This document shows positions 51,901 through 60,784 of a stretch of DNA of 64,000 nt, piece after piece. Made by a program: the position numbers and the translations under genes. The DNA is taken from the NCBI GenBank assembly GCA_964460665.1, contig CAYWSL010000005.1:20030-84029 (forward strand), written 5' to 3'. Position 1 is the stretch's first letter; the number at the start of each line of letters is the position of its first letter. A model generated the notes under the pieces. It saw only the letters and a program-made list of their open reading frames with translations. It was not told the DNA's origin and made no database searches. The DNA is from K23-9 sp964460665. GTDB lineage: Bacteria; Planctomycetota; Planctomycetia; Pirellulales; Pirellulaceae.

Positions 51901-54900
51901 CGAGCGTTGGCGTAATCGGTATTAGTGCGGGTGTGATCTAGATCGCGCAAAATTTCACCCCAACTAACTCCCGCGGATTGCAGGTTGCGATGCGCCCATT
52001 CACCGTAAAGCTGGTAACGCTCGATCGAAACAGCATGTTGCATTCGCGACTTGGGCGTATCGTCCAAGCCTTGTTCGGCTTGGAATAACGCGTCCATCTC
52101 CTGCTTCATCAGACGCACTTCGTGAATCGATTCCAGGACCTGCGTCGCCTGCGAAAGATGATCGTGCACTTGTTCTGGACTTTCTTCGCGATAAGGTTGG
52201 AAGCCTTCGCGATTGACGTTTTGTAGGGCACGCTGGATCAGTCCCAAGTCGGCCGCATACTGCAAGTCCACGCGAGGACGACGACGATGCAAGCCGGACT
52301 CGTTCGAAAGTCTGTCCCCAATCATGGTCATTGATCGACCAAACTGGGCGGTCAGGAATTTTGCGTCTAGGTTCGCTTCGGCTACCTGATCCGCGTCGTC
52401 TTCTTTCCCCGCCTTTGATTTCGCTCGCGTCAGCTCGCTGCCAACAAGACGCAAGTCGTGAACAGCGTCTCGATAAGATCTTGTTTCACGTCGAATATCA
52501 CGGAATGCTTCGTTGAATAGTTGCGTCAACCGGTTGTCGACCATGTGGGATCGAACTTTCGATTTGATCTGATCATCGAACGAGCGAATCAACGCCCGAT
52601 AGCTGTCCGCCCGTGGTGGATCCTTGATGGCTCGTTGGAACTGCACGCTCCAGCGTTCAGCCCAGCGGCGCCAGTGTTCGCCCGTGAAGTGCTGATAAGT
52701 AGAATCCAGCATCTGATCGCGCAGTTGTTCGACCAATTCATCAATCGCTGACATGCGACCTAGTGTGACGGTCAAGTAACGCCCGAACCTTTCGACTGGA
52801 ATGCCAGACTCTTCGTCGATCAAAGGACGCATGCTTTCTTTCAGCGCCTTCACGTCGCGCGTCACCGCCATCGAAACTTCGTGCGACAAAAACCCACGCA
52901 TCAACGTCGTGACGCGCGCGGACTGATGACTGACCCGCATCGATTCGTGCGCGAATTTTCGAGTGTGCTTTTTCTTTTTGTCACGCCAGACGTCGCGATC
53001 GATGGATAACGCGTCGTCTAGTCCAGCAGCTGCGGCAACCAGTTCTGCATCGGCGGCCAGGATTGCACGTCCAGCCAGTTCCAACGTATTGACCGCGAAG
53101 ACATCTTCACTGGATTCAATTGCGGTCGCCAGCGACTGGATCACCCCGGGCGTCTGCTCGTGAAGCGCGCCCAGTTGTTTTTCTAGCTCGGCCAACTCGG
53201 CTGCGTCTTGTTGGTCGGCGGCCTGCTTCAGGTCATTAGCCAACTGCTCTGACTGCGACGTCCACGCGGTCACCTTCGCAACCAATTCCGCCAGCTGAAT
53301 CACACCATCGTGTCGATCCGCTTTGAACCCTTCGTCGGTGATCAACAAGGTGATGGATTCCGATTCACCACGGTTGCCGCGTCGATCGATCGCGACCAAA
53401 CGAATCTGAAGCACATCGCCGCTACTAAGTTTTGTTGGCGACTGCTTTCGGCCGTCACGGCGCATCAAATCCCACGAATACTCGGCATCGAACTGGCGGC
53501 TGGGTTGATCCACCGGCACTTGGTATTCTTCGATCGCGCCGCCGTTCAGGCGGTATTCGTGGATTACTCGGTCCAGCGGCATGTCGTCTTGGATACTGCC
53601 CACTAGGTTCATCACCGTCAGTGGCGACACCAATGTCATGTCGCTTAGGTCGCCCTGCCATCGCACCACTGGCGGTGAGTCGATGACGGGCGTGATCGTG
53701 TAAGTCGGGCTGAACGGATTGTTTAATCCGGATTTGGCGCTGACGGCGTCGACCTGATAAGAACCCGATGTCTTCACTGGGATGGCTGCCATGTACTCCA
53801 AACCGGTTTCATCGGCCGGCTTCATCTCCACTTCGGCACCACGATTGCCATACCGGACGACCGCGTCCTTGACGGGTTCATCAAACCGCACAGTGACGTT
53901 CGCCATCGTCCCAATGAAGGCTTTCAAGTCGCCATGTTCGTCTTCTTCAACACGGTCATTCAGTTTCGCATAGGTCGGAAAGACATACCGTTTCTTGAAA
54001 AGGTTGGTGCGCGGCCGTGGCAGTGGAGTCAGTTCGTTCCACAGCGTAATCGCATCGCCAGCATGGATTTGATACTGAACCGGCACGGTACCGACCGAAA
54101 GATTCGCCGCGTAAACACTACCGACTGCCAGCGCGGATCGATTCCCGCTGTCCTCTCCTGCCTGTTTCGCCTCCTGCTGATTCGCGGTACGCACGCGCGG
54201 CGACATCATCATTTCGCCGGTGACGCCATCGTCGTTTCGCCAAACCATGCGAACCTCGTCGGCCTGTTCACCGCTGATTTCAACCACGATTCCCACCGCG
54301 TCACCTTCGGCGACATAAGTCGTCGCGGGGGATGGTTCGATAATGGTGACGTGTGTCCGCGAAGCACGTTCGATCGGAACCCCTGGCAACATCGCGCGCG
54401 CAAATCGACGCCCAAACTGCACCGACGGGATCAACATTAGCAGCAAGCAAACGGCGGCGACGATCACTCCGGTCGACAGCCAACGGCGGACAAGCCCCAG
54501 CGGCAGCAGTTCACGCACATCCAACATTGAAACTCGCCGCGACACACGACCTTGTAGGCGATCGTTGAATTCTGGTGAACCGTTGGCTTGGTTGGGGTCA
54601 GCTAATTCGACGGCCGACAACAGGTCGTCGCGCAGTCGTGGTGAAGTGGACTCAATTTGCTTTGCCAATTCGTCTGGCGAATTATTGCGAAGATCACGTA
54701 GCCCAAAGAACCATGCCGCCGTAAACGTCAGCGCGTAGCCTACCACGCTAATACCCCACCGGACCGAATCCGAAAGCAACCACAGGTAGTCGATCACCGT
54801 AATCAACATCATGACGGCAACGAACACGCAAACCGCGGCAGCGATCGCGCGGACTACCAGCAGTAGCTTTCGCCGGCCATCAAAGTTGTGCAAAGTGCTT

Positions 54901-54938
54901 TGCGTGATGGGATCTAAGTTCACAGGTGAAATCGACAT
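48975..54938 (-). CDS. ~2000-residue membrane-anchored coiled-coil protein with Gln-rich repeats (gap inside)
   Basis: From ATG 54938 the product has about 1987 residues plus an unresolved gap. N-terminal membrane helices (~28-75 and a third at ~160-180) precede a periplasmic region with beta-rich, Ig-like segments (~190-480). About 1000 residues of helical, Ala/Glu/Lys/Gln-rich coiled coil follow. A low-complexity stretch of GQQQQ-type repeats (49566-49905) is broken by 100 Ns. The conserved-looking C-terminus ends QYRREVQAYFRALAERAGKK. It resembles alphaproteobacterial DUF4175 proteins in plan, and planctomycetes often carry one in a DUF58/VWA operon. It may be a long periplasmic tether or scaffold. 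The 100-N placeholder shifts the frame by one, so the true length is unknown. Confidence 0.82.
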   Translation of the reverse strand: MSISPVNLDPITQSTLHNFDGRRKLLLVVRAIAAAVCVFVAVMMLITVIDYLWLLSDSVRWGISVVGYALTFTAAWFFGLRDLRNNSPDELAKQIESTSPRLRDDLLSAVELADPNQANGSPEFNDRLQGRVSRRVSMLDVRELLPLGLVRRWLSTGVIVAAVCLLLMLIPSVQFGRRFARAMLPGVPIERASRTHVTIIEPSPATTYVAEGDAVGIVVEISGEQADEVRMVWRNDDGVTGEMMMSPRVRTANQQEAKQAGEDSGNRSALAVGSVYAANLSVGTVPVQYQIHAGDAITLWNELTPLPRPRTNLFKKRYVFPTYAKLNDRVEEDEHGDLKAFIGTMANVTVRFDEPVKDAVVRYGNRGAEVEMKPADETGLEYMAAIPVKTSGSYQVDAVSAKSGLNNPFSPTYTITPVIDSPPVVRWQGDLSDMTLVSPLTVMNLVGSIQDDMPLDRVIHEYRLNGGAIEEYQVPVDQPSRQFDAEYSWDLMRRDGRKQSPTKLSSGDVLQIRLVAIDRRGNRGESESITLLITDEGFKADRHDGVIQLAELVAKVTAWTSQSEQLANDLKQAADQQDAAELAELEKQLGALHEQTPGVIQSLATAIESSEDVFAVNTLELAGRAILAADAELVAAAAGLDDALSIDRDVWRDKKKKHTRKFAHESMRVSHQSARVTTLMRGFLSHEVSMAVTRDVKALKESMRPLIDEESGIPVERFGRYLTVTLGRMSAIDELVEQLRDQMLDSTYQHFTGEHWRRWAERWSVQFQRAIKDPPRADSYRALIRSFDDQIKSKVRSHMVDNRLTQLFNEAFRDIRRETRSYRDAVHDLRLVGSELTRAKSKAGKEDDADQVAEANLDAKFLTAQFGRSMTMIGDRLSNESGLHRRRPRVDLQYAADLGLIQRALQNVNREGFQPYREESPEQVHDHLSQATQVLESIHEVRLMKQEMDALFQAEQGLDDTPKSRMQHAVSIERYQLYGEWAHRNLQSAGVSWGEILRDLDHTRTNTDYANARRLITRRRWDSKGPSSAAMPLEKVTRQMANSLTALEPHEEAARATILRYVLTLAEQAREAAKKAEEAKQRTEQRTDNEKETAQELAEEQEKAEEAAQETVQSLIDKANTADLTDQQERELARDADAAAASIQDATDKAKEAMKKAAEADESQQREKAMEEAEQALEQMKETLDKTADHFEKVQNGEDVAESREELRRTEEQLQIDRELEQRYDQAEKMANAANSDPKELLKQLEQELQRNEPMQEELSDISKDAADAAQKSLEQSEQDEREVNRSLERSDAVMQEEKRRVAKKMEELSRRAASVKDRALKTTRDAAGWANDQETKEKVEQAAKAIEQATKKASEMGGENALTNEMRQAAQEMKQAIADANKAIDQAKQQSEKASREDVHGNNDRARAAAERSMETKARLLQNEMIRDADRDRQEWSRQEQEANRRISQAQRAKRDAQNARQRAEDQLKKSKKPESWLEKQVEQLKQREQNADKAEQAARESREFAKEQNKASEQRSRELRKEKKANLDRPNPAGQLAEEAAKKAAKQLEQIQKELSELAKEIPNSDELNTPQDQAQNFANQQQQINENVDEASEQVARAARHEQRLGQQELAQQLQKAAESIQENGLQEGQQAKQALEDAAEDAAKSGSAEQQVGEAAEEIGKEAQKLAEMLKEMQGDQSQQQQGQQQQGQEQQGQQQQGQQQQXXXXXXXXXXXXXXXXXXXXXXXXXXXXXXXXXXQQGQQQQQGQQQQGQQQQGQQQQQGQQQQGQQQQGQQSGQQQQGQAKQLAQTLDELDRSIAASEKQAQQSQQQQGQEQQGQQGDQQGQQGESQQGQQGQQQQGQQSGQQQQGQQSGQQPSGQTAGEASPTLSNMLDQQQQQAAKQRQQQMQPGQQQQQGKQGEQQAQQGQPGTEGETSEGDPGLGDNEDYGVLPKFAGGESGQWGQLRQRKTNDATESRATRVAPQYRREVQAYFRALAERAGKKDQ
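49566..49905. repeat. Gln-codon tandem repeats (15-18 bases) with 100-N gap
   Basis: Units of TTGTTGCTGTTGGCC (minus strand GGCCAACAGCAACAA, encoding GQQQQ) repeat throughout, with 15- and 18-base variants. The gap is 49719-49818. Silent changes (CAA/CAG, GGC/GGT) show the units are partly old and partly recently copied. Confidence 0.88.
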
Positions 54939-54940
54939 TG

Positions 54941-57271
54941 CTACACCAATCCTGCTCGTTTGCGTAACCACCATTCGATTGCCAACAGAGCAATCACGGC
55001 CCAAAACCAATAGAACGACTGCCAAATCGAAATATCATCTTCTTTGACTGTACCACTCGAAAGCGGCTCAATCAGCTTTAATAACTCGCCAGCGTTCGAT
55101 TCGTGAACGTACGAACCGCCCGCGGCCTTCGCAATTTGCGTTAGCGCGTTCACATCCAAGCCAATCCGGCGTGTTTCTGCGGTTTCTTCGTCGCTAACCC
55201 AAATCGGCGTCGAAGCTTGCAAGGCGGATTCGTCAAACCCGCTAGCGCGGACTCGAACGTCATACGCGCCCGGCTCAAGCGGCGGCGTTCGGCCCAGGTA
55301 CGTCCCACGCACCGGATCGTCAACTTGCAGCGGTACCATCGCAACGATCTTGTCATCACGAATCAACAAAGCGTCTACCGTCGCATCGCCCACCGGTTTC
55401 GCGTTGGTGTCTTGCAGCCGAGCGCGGATGACCGCCGACTCGCTTGTCGTGTACTCGATCTTGTTGGTACCCAACGCGACGTATTCATCGCTGGCCGAAT
55501 ACGGCGGTTGCATGACGGCCGCCATCAGTTGATTCCAAAACCGTGCGTGGAATCGATCAGCGACTTTGTATCGCCATCGCCACGTTTGATCGGTTGAAAA
55601 ATAGTACACACGGCCGCCGCCATACAAACGCGTTACCAGCCACGGCGACTCGACTCCCGAACTGCTGATGACATTGCCCCATACTTCGGCGTCCTGCTGC
55701 GGGCTGACATGATTGAATATCGATGGCGCCGGGATTTGTGACCAAAACTCTGCCAACTGCTCGGTCTCGGCCACCAAGTTCATCACCGGATGCTCGAACC
55801 CGATCGCGGTCGGCTTCAGTTCTTTGCCTTTCAGTAGGCGTGGTGTTTTGTCGTAACGAATTGGCACCAAGTCCGACAACTGCGTGGCGATCAGTCTGCG
55901 AAGTTTGCCATAGTGACCGTCAATCACAATCAAGCCGCCGCCGTGGCTGACAAAGTATCGAATGCGTTCAATATCATCTGGCTTGAGTTGTTCGGTAGGG
56001 ATTTCGCCCAAGATGATCGCGTCGTATCGTGCCATGCCTTGGCGGTCGCGTGGAAATTCACCATCGCGATCGCCACGCACCAATTGGGGAGTGCCCGTAC
56101 CTTCGCCAAACAAAACGGTGTTCACGGTCCACGCCGGGTCACGTTCAAAAACGTTTCGCAAGTATCGCGTTTCCCAACGGCTGCTGCCGTCCATGATCAA
56201 GACGCGTCGGTCGCGCGTGTTGGCTGCGACGCGAAAAGGTCTAGCGTTATTGTCGTCCGACGTGTCACCTTTCAGCGGCTCGATCGCGGCTCGCAAATCC
56301 ATCACAATGGTCCTGCGCAAGACACCGCGTTCGCTGTCTTTATTGATCGCGTTGACGATCGGTTCAACGTCCAACTGAAACGGTACTCGTTGCAGCCCGT
56401 CACCCGTTGCATTGATCGTTTTTTGCCAAACGGTCTTGCCGTTGGATTCAATTCGCACCTTCACGGGTTTACCGCCCATCCCGAATTGCTTCAGGATCAA
56501 ACTGCCGGCAAGTTCACCGTCGGACGCTACATTTTCCGGGCGGACAATGTCCACGATCCCTACGTCGGGCGGTTCGCCTTCGCTGCCCATGCCAATCGCG
56601 TGGACGGCCATCGACTGCGAATTCAATTGTTTGGCCGTGTCGACTGCCGATGGCCCAGCGTTGTCACGGCCATCACTCATGACCACAAATGCCGAACGCT
56701 GCAGCGGCGAACCATCCGTCGGTTCTTCGATCCGATTAGGATCCAGCGAATCAAGTGTCGCTCGCAAGCCAACCGACAAATCGGTTCGCCGTCCTTCAGG
56801 GGAAAGATCAAACGTCGTCGGAATCGGTTCTTCACCTCGCGACGACCACAGCAACGCGGGCTCGCCCGAAGAGAAGCCGATCACGTCTACCTCGTGCGTC
56901 GACTTCAGCGTTTCCAGCCAACCTGCTTGACCTTCGCTGCCCAGCAACACCCCGATCGCCCGATTCATCCGGTTGGGGCTGGAGCCTGCTTCGCCACTAT
57001 CGAATGCGGCCATGCTGGCAGACGTATCGACTGCAAAAACGACTCGGCCAAGTGTGCCTACAACAGTTCGCTTATGCCAGACTGGGCCTGCCAAAACAAA
57101 AATCGTAAGCATCACCGCCGTCGCTCGCAGCGCGGGCAGTAGATAGTTGTACGGCGACTGGACTGTCATCGATTCACGTGAGTAAATCCACACGACACCG
57201 ACAGCTGCAAGGATAGCAGCCAGCAAAACCAAGAACGGCGGAAAGTCGCCTGCAAACCGTAGCGGGCTCAT
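54941..57271 (-). CDS. Membrane-anchored VWA protein with glutamine-amidotransferase-like domain
   Basis: The 776-residue product has two N-terminal membrane helices (~10-30, 45-62), a von Willebrand A domain (~75-235) with the MIDAS motif D82-T-S84-A-S86, and a long second part. That part contains a class-I-amidotransferase-like fold (YDAIILGEIPTEQLKPDDIE, then FVSHGGGLIVIDG). It ends with a membrane helix (WQSFYWFWAVIALLAIEWWL). Related planctomycete proteins belong to the BatA/BatB-like aerotolerance group. Its start overlaps the stop of the preceding gene by 4 bases, and its stop is 2 bases before the next ATG, showing tight operon structure. Confidence 0.88.
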   Translation of the reverse strand: MSPLRFAGDFPPFLVLLAAILAAVGVVWIYSRESMTVQSPYNYLLPALRATAVMLTIFVLAGPVWHKRTVVGTLGRVVFAVDTSASMAAFDSGEAGSSPNRMNRAIGVLLGSEGQAGWLETLKSTHEVDVIGFSSGEPALLWSSRGEEPIPTTFDLSPEGRRTDLSVGLRATLDSLDPNRIEEPTDGSPLQRSAFVVMSDGRDNAGPSAVDTAKQLNSQSMAVHAIGMGSEGEPPDVGIVDIVRPENVASDGELAGSLILKQFGMGGKPVKVRIESNGKTVWQKTINATGDGLQRVPFQLDVEPIVNAINKDSERGVLRRTIVMDLRAAIEPLKGDTSDDNNARPFRVAANTRDRRVLIMDGSSRWETRYLRNVFERDPAWTVNTVLFGEGTGTPQLVRGDRDGEFPRDRQGMARYDAIILGEIPTEQLKPDDIERIRYFVSHGGGLIVIDGHYGKLRRLIATQLSDLVPIRYDKTPRLLKGKELKPTAIGFEHPVMNLVAETEQLAEFWSQIPAPSIFNHVSPQQDAEVWGNVISSSGVESPWLVTRLYGGGRVYYFSTDQTWRWRYKVADRFHARFWNQLMAAVMQPPYSASDEYVALGTNKIEYTTSESAVIRARLQDTNAKPVGDATVDALLIRDDKIVAMVPLQVDDPVRGTYLGRTPPLEPGAYDVRVRASGFDESALQASTPIWVSDEETAETRRIGLDVNALTQIAKAAGGSYVHESNAGELLKLIEPLSSGTVKEDDISIWQSFYWFWAVIALLAIEWWLRKRAGLV

Positions 57272-59598
57272 GCTGCCCCCTTTTTGCCGGCGCGGCGACT
57301 GACCAAGTGCTGCTGCAAAAACAGTTCAGCGATCATGGCGATCAGCAACAGTGCCAAAAGCCAACGCCAGATTTCGCGACCAAACCGACGTGTTCGGTCG
57401 TCCGATTCAATGTCATTTAGCGTTGAATAAATCTGTGCGTTCACGATCTTCGCCAAAGCATCCAATCGCTCGGGGCCGGCCAAACGCAATTGCGATTCTT
57501 CTGCTGGTACTTCGACCACACGGACCGTTTGTGCAATCGTCACGTTGGATTTGTCTTCGGTGGGGCGGATGGAAGTGTCTTCCGTCATGCGGCGAAACTG
57601 ATAGCTACCCGGTACGTTTGTGTTGGACCAAATCAATTCGCCACTGTTCTCGGTGTCAGGCTCGATGGCTAGCTCTGCCTGCAAAGGCGTGGCGACCGTG
57701 TAAGTGACTTTCAATTTCGACGGATCCACTGGCTTGCTGGTCGCGGCTTCAGGACCTTCGGGATCTTCGTCCGTGCCAGCTGCATCGAATTCGCGCAGGC
57801 TAATCGCGATCGGCTGCCCCACATCCAATGTCGTGGACGCACTGCGGCCCGCCAAATCCAAGACCATTTGTTGCATCATCGGCAAGTAGACCATTCTGAC
57901 CGGCAGCGAAGACCATTCGGCATTGCAAGGAATCGCAAACTGCACCACTTGTCCGCGCCCTCGCACGGCGGAAACCGCGACCGGGTCGCCGTTGCCCATT
58001 CGCAACAGCACTGCACCAGCGGTCTTGTCCAAAATCGGCACGCCCTGCGCGTCGACTTCGGGCGGCAGCACCGATAGTTTTCGGTACGCGGTCACTTCGA
58101 CATCCGCCAAAGGTCGTTCCTCGCCCGGCGCCAATAATTTCCAAGGCGTGTACAACGGGTTCAGTTCACCGATCCGTAACGTCGCGTCCTCTTTCTTCTT
58201 TTGGGGATCACCCTGAACATCGCCCAGCCTAGCGGGAAACAGCACCGACCCAGCATCACAGGTCCACGCCTGGTTGAAATCATCTGCTTCGACACGATCA
58301 CCGTCAAACACGACCAGCGAACCGCCATCGATCACGAAAGACGCCAGCGTGTTCTTTTGCTGATCCGAAATCTGACCGACGTTTGCCAGCACCACAATCT
58401 CTGGGCGCGATTCCTCCAAGGTCTTCTCGATTTCTTCGGCGCGAATGACCGTCGCGCTGACGCTGTCGGGCTGATCGTCGCCGCCGAAAGCAAACGGGCT
58501 CAGTGCGATGGCCAGAAAGTCGGCTTGCCCTTGCAGCGGCTTGCTGCTCGGCTTGCCGTCCACCAACACCACTTTGATTTCTCGCATCACGTCGACCGCC
58601 ATCGTTCGACGATTGTCTTCAGCCATCGCGTCACCATGTTCGATGGAAACCGTAATCTCGTGGGCTCCCGGGGCGTCCATTCTATGGCTCAGCCGCGTCG
58701 TCGCGCCGGCCCTGGCATCGACCGACAACAAACGCGGCGCTAGCGCCACTCCATCAATGCTCCAAACAACCCGCAAATCTCGCTCGGGATTGTCCGAAGC
58801 GTTTCGCACTCTTGCCGAAAACTGAGCGTTGCGACCGGCCACAATCGCGGGCGAATCAACTTCGACCGCGTCGACCGACAAATTGCTAACTTCATCGGTC
58901 GTTTCGGCGAAACTCCAAAAGCTGATCGCCGGTTTCAGATCGTTTTGTTCGATTCGTTCGTTCAGACGCGACAACGTAGCAGTGGTTCCGCGACCGACAT
59001 TGCAGTTCTGAAAATCCGATGCCACGATCACGGTGCGCTGCGCGTTCGAACATTGTTCTGCGGCCGTGACCGCTGCTTCGGTCAACTTGCCAAGATCCAC
59101 TGGCCCACCTTTGGCTTGCAGCGAGCGCAATTGCGACACTGCATCGCGCGGCCCCGTTGTGATCGGTTGCGAATCCACCGTTGTACTGGTCAACAAGATC
59201 ACTTCGTCGCGACGCGTCAATCCACTTAGCAATTCCGACAAACCCTGCTTGGCTTTCTCGAATCGCGTTGGCTGACCGTTCAGCGCTACCATCATGCTGC
59301 GACTGTCATCAAGCGCCACCACAATCGAACGCGGTTCGTCGCCCGGTAATGACTTAAATCCAGTCAGGACTGGCCGCGCCAAACACAGCGCCAACAAGAT
59401 CGGGATCGCGCAGCGCAACAACAGCAGTAACAAATTGCTTATCTGCATTCGCTTTTGGTTCTTGCGAATCACGCTGTCCAGCAGATGCCATGCGCCCCAA
59501 TCGATCGTGGTGAATCGACTGCGGTATAGCAGGTGGATGACAAGCGGAATCGTGAACGCCAGCGCACCAGCGGTCAGCAGGATATTGATAAAGCTCAA
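57268..59598 (-). CDS. BatA-like VWA protein
   Basis: The 776-residue product (by chance the same length as its neighbour) starts with the BatA N-terminal domain: FINILLTAGALAFTIPLVIH and LLYRSRFTTIDWGAWHLLDS, with two membrane helices. A VWA domain (~90-270) follows with MIDAS D97-D-S99-R-S101. Further beta-sandwich domains (~270-720) come next, and a C-terminal membrane helix (~745-765). Such proteins, with DUF58 and MoxR ATPases, form envelope-associated chaperone-like systems. It overlaps the DUF58 gene and the next gene by four bases each. Confidence 0.9.
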   Translation of the reverse strand: MSFINILLTAGALAFTIPLVIHLLYRSRFTTIDWGAWHLLDSVIRKNQKRMQISNLLLLLLRCAIPILLALCLARPVLTGFKSLPGDEPRSIVVALDDSRSMMVALNGQPTRFEKAKQGLSELLSGLTRRDEVILLTSTTVDSQPITTGPRDAVSQLRSLQAKGGPVDLGKLTEAAVTAAEQCSNAQRTVIVASDFQNCNVGRGTTATLSRLNERIEQNDLKPAISFWSFAETTDEVSNLSVDAVEVDSPAIVAGRNAQFSARVRNASDNPERDLRVVWSIDGVALAPRLLSVDARAGATTRLSHRMDAPGAHEITVSIEHGDAMAEDNRRTMAVDVMREIKVVLVDGKPSSKPLQGQADFLAIALSPFAFGGDDQPDSVSATVIRAEEIEKTLEESRPEIVVLANVGQISDQQKNTLASFVIDGGSLVVFDGDRVEADDFNQAWTCDAGSVLFPARLGDVQGDPQKKKEDATLRIGELNPLYTPWKLLAPGEERPLADVEVTAYRKLSVLPPEVDAQGVPILDKTAGAVLLRMGNGDPVAVSAVRGRGQVVQFAIPCNAEWSSLPVRMVYLPMMQQMVLDLAGRSASTTLDVGQPIAISLREFDAAGTDEDPEGPEAATSKPVDPSKLKVTYTVATPLQAELAIEPDTENSGELIWSNTNVPGSYQFRRMTEDTSIRPTEDKSNVTIAQTVRVVEVPAEESQLRLAGPERLDALAKIVNAQIYSTLNDIESDDRTRRFGREIWRWLLALLLIAMIAELFLQQHLVSRRAGKKGAA

Positions 59599-60497
59599 CC
59601 GACGCGCCTCCTGAACGACATATATTCATGCAAGGCGTCGTCAAACGGTCGGTCCGTCGTCATCAACACATGATCGACACGGTTCTTGCGACACGCTTCG
59701 CGCAGAGCGGCTTGGTGAGCGTCCAATCGATTGATGTACGCTTCCTGAAGCGACTTGGCGTCGACTGTGTGTTCGCGTTCAGTGTTTTCGATGTCGCGAA
59801 ACTGAATGCGACCAGCGAACGGAAAATCGATCTCGTCGGGGTCCAATACTTGAAAGAACAAGACCTCGTGCCGCTTGGACCGAAACAGCGACAGTGACTT
59901 GCTGATCGATTCGACATCGCCCATGCCGTCGGAAATGATCACGACCAATCCACGTCGGCCAAGCTTGGGGGCGATCTTTCGGAAAACGCCGCCCAAGTCG
60001 GTTTCACGGCGCGACACGTTGGACGTCAGTACTTTCAAGATCGCTTGCAGATGCGACGCGCGACTTCGTTGCGGCACATGGTCGCGCGGTTCATCATCGA
60101 CTGTCATCAGCGCGACGCCGTCTTGCTGACCCAACATCAAGTACGCGAAGCATGCAGCCAGCTGAGTCACATAGTCGTACTTTGTTCGCCCTTCGCTGCG
60201 ATCGCCGCCGTACGCCATCGACCCGCTCTTGTCGACCAACAAGGTGCACCGCAAATTCGTTTCTTCTTCGAACTCGCGGATATAAAGTCGGTCGCTTTTG
60301 CCGTACGCCTTCCAGTCGATCTTCTTCAGCTCGTCGCCGCGAACGTAAGGTCGGTGCTCTTTGAACTCGACACTGAAACCTTTGTGCGGTGATCGGTGAC
60401 GACCGCTGCAGAATCCTTCGACCACGCCACGTGCCAGCATTTGCAGCTGCGCGACGCGTGAAAGTTGCCGGGGCTTAACGAGATCGAGTAATCGCAT
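59595..60497 (-). CDS. DUF58 domain protein
   Basis: The 300-residue protein has the DUF58 core GFSVEFKEHRPYVRGDELKK and IDWKAYGKSDRLYIREFEEE, followed by a VWA-like fold with the MIDAS motif D89-K-S91-G-S93. DUF58 proteins are typical partners of MoxR AAA+ ATPases. It is the first gene of the minus-strand operon running to 47103. No MoxR gene is found next to it: the gene upstream (60785) is a sugar isomerase family protein on the same strand with a terminator in between. Confidence 0.93.
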   Translation of the reverse strand: MRLLDLVKPRQLSRVAQLQMLARGVVEGFCSGRHRSPHKGFSVEFKEHRPYVRGDELKKIDWKAYGKSDRLYIREFEEETNLRCTLLVDKSGSMAYGGDRSEGRTKYDYVTQLAACFAYLMLGQQDGVALMTVDDEPRDHVPQRSRASHLQAILKVLTSNVSRRETDLGGVFRKIAPKLGRRGLVVIISDGMGDVESISKSLSLFRSKRHEVLFFQVLDPDEIDFPFAGRIQFRDIENTEREHTVDAKSLQEAYINRLDAHQAALREACRKNRVDHVLMTTDRPFDDALHEYMSFRRRVG

Positions 60498-60784
60498 GCG
60501 ACAAAAAAGAAGAGCTAGTTGGCGGGGAGTTCGTAGGGGGATGGCAGGGCCATGGTCTCATTCACCCATGACTAAATCGCCCCCCAAATGAACTGCCTGA
60601 CAGTATATCCGAACAATCGCAAAATCAGGCGACAACTGTCACCAGGCCGGCTGTTGAACGGCAAAAACCCAGCAACAGACCCAGCAACAGACCGTAAAAA
60701 CCACGATTCACGGTAACCCACGGCGAATCAGCATCCCAGTCTGCCGTCAAAGGAGCCCAAAAACGCAAGCGTAAGCTTGCATTC
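60498..60784. other. Intergenic region upstream of the DUF58 operon
   Basis: It holds the operon promoter, a 12-base tandem duplication (CCCAGCAACAGA at 60668 and 60680), and the terminator of the upstream isomerase gene. No MoxR or other gene is hidden here. Confidence 0.5.
60759..60781 (-). terminator. Rho-independent terminator of the isomerase gene
   Basis: On the minus strand GCAAGC-TTAC-GCTTGC is followed by GTTTTT, four bases after the stop codon at 60785. Stem of six pairs. Confidence 0.75.

Noticed and set aside
55913..57142. Plus-strand frame of 409 codons
   Set aside because: It is antisense to the VWA/amidotransferase gene, with no domain signature.
60498..60784. A missing MoxR gene in the gap before the DUF58 operon
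   Set aside because: The interval is under 300 bases, holds a terminator and a short duplication, and no P-loop frame.
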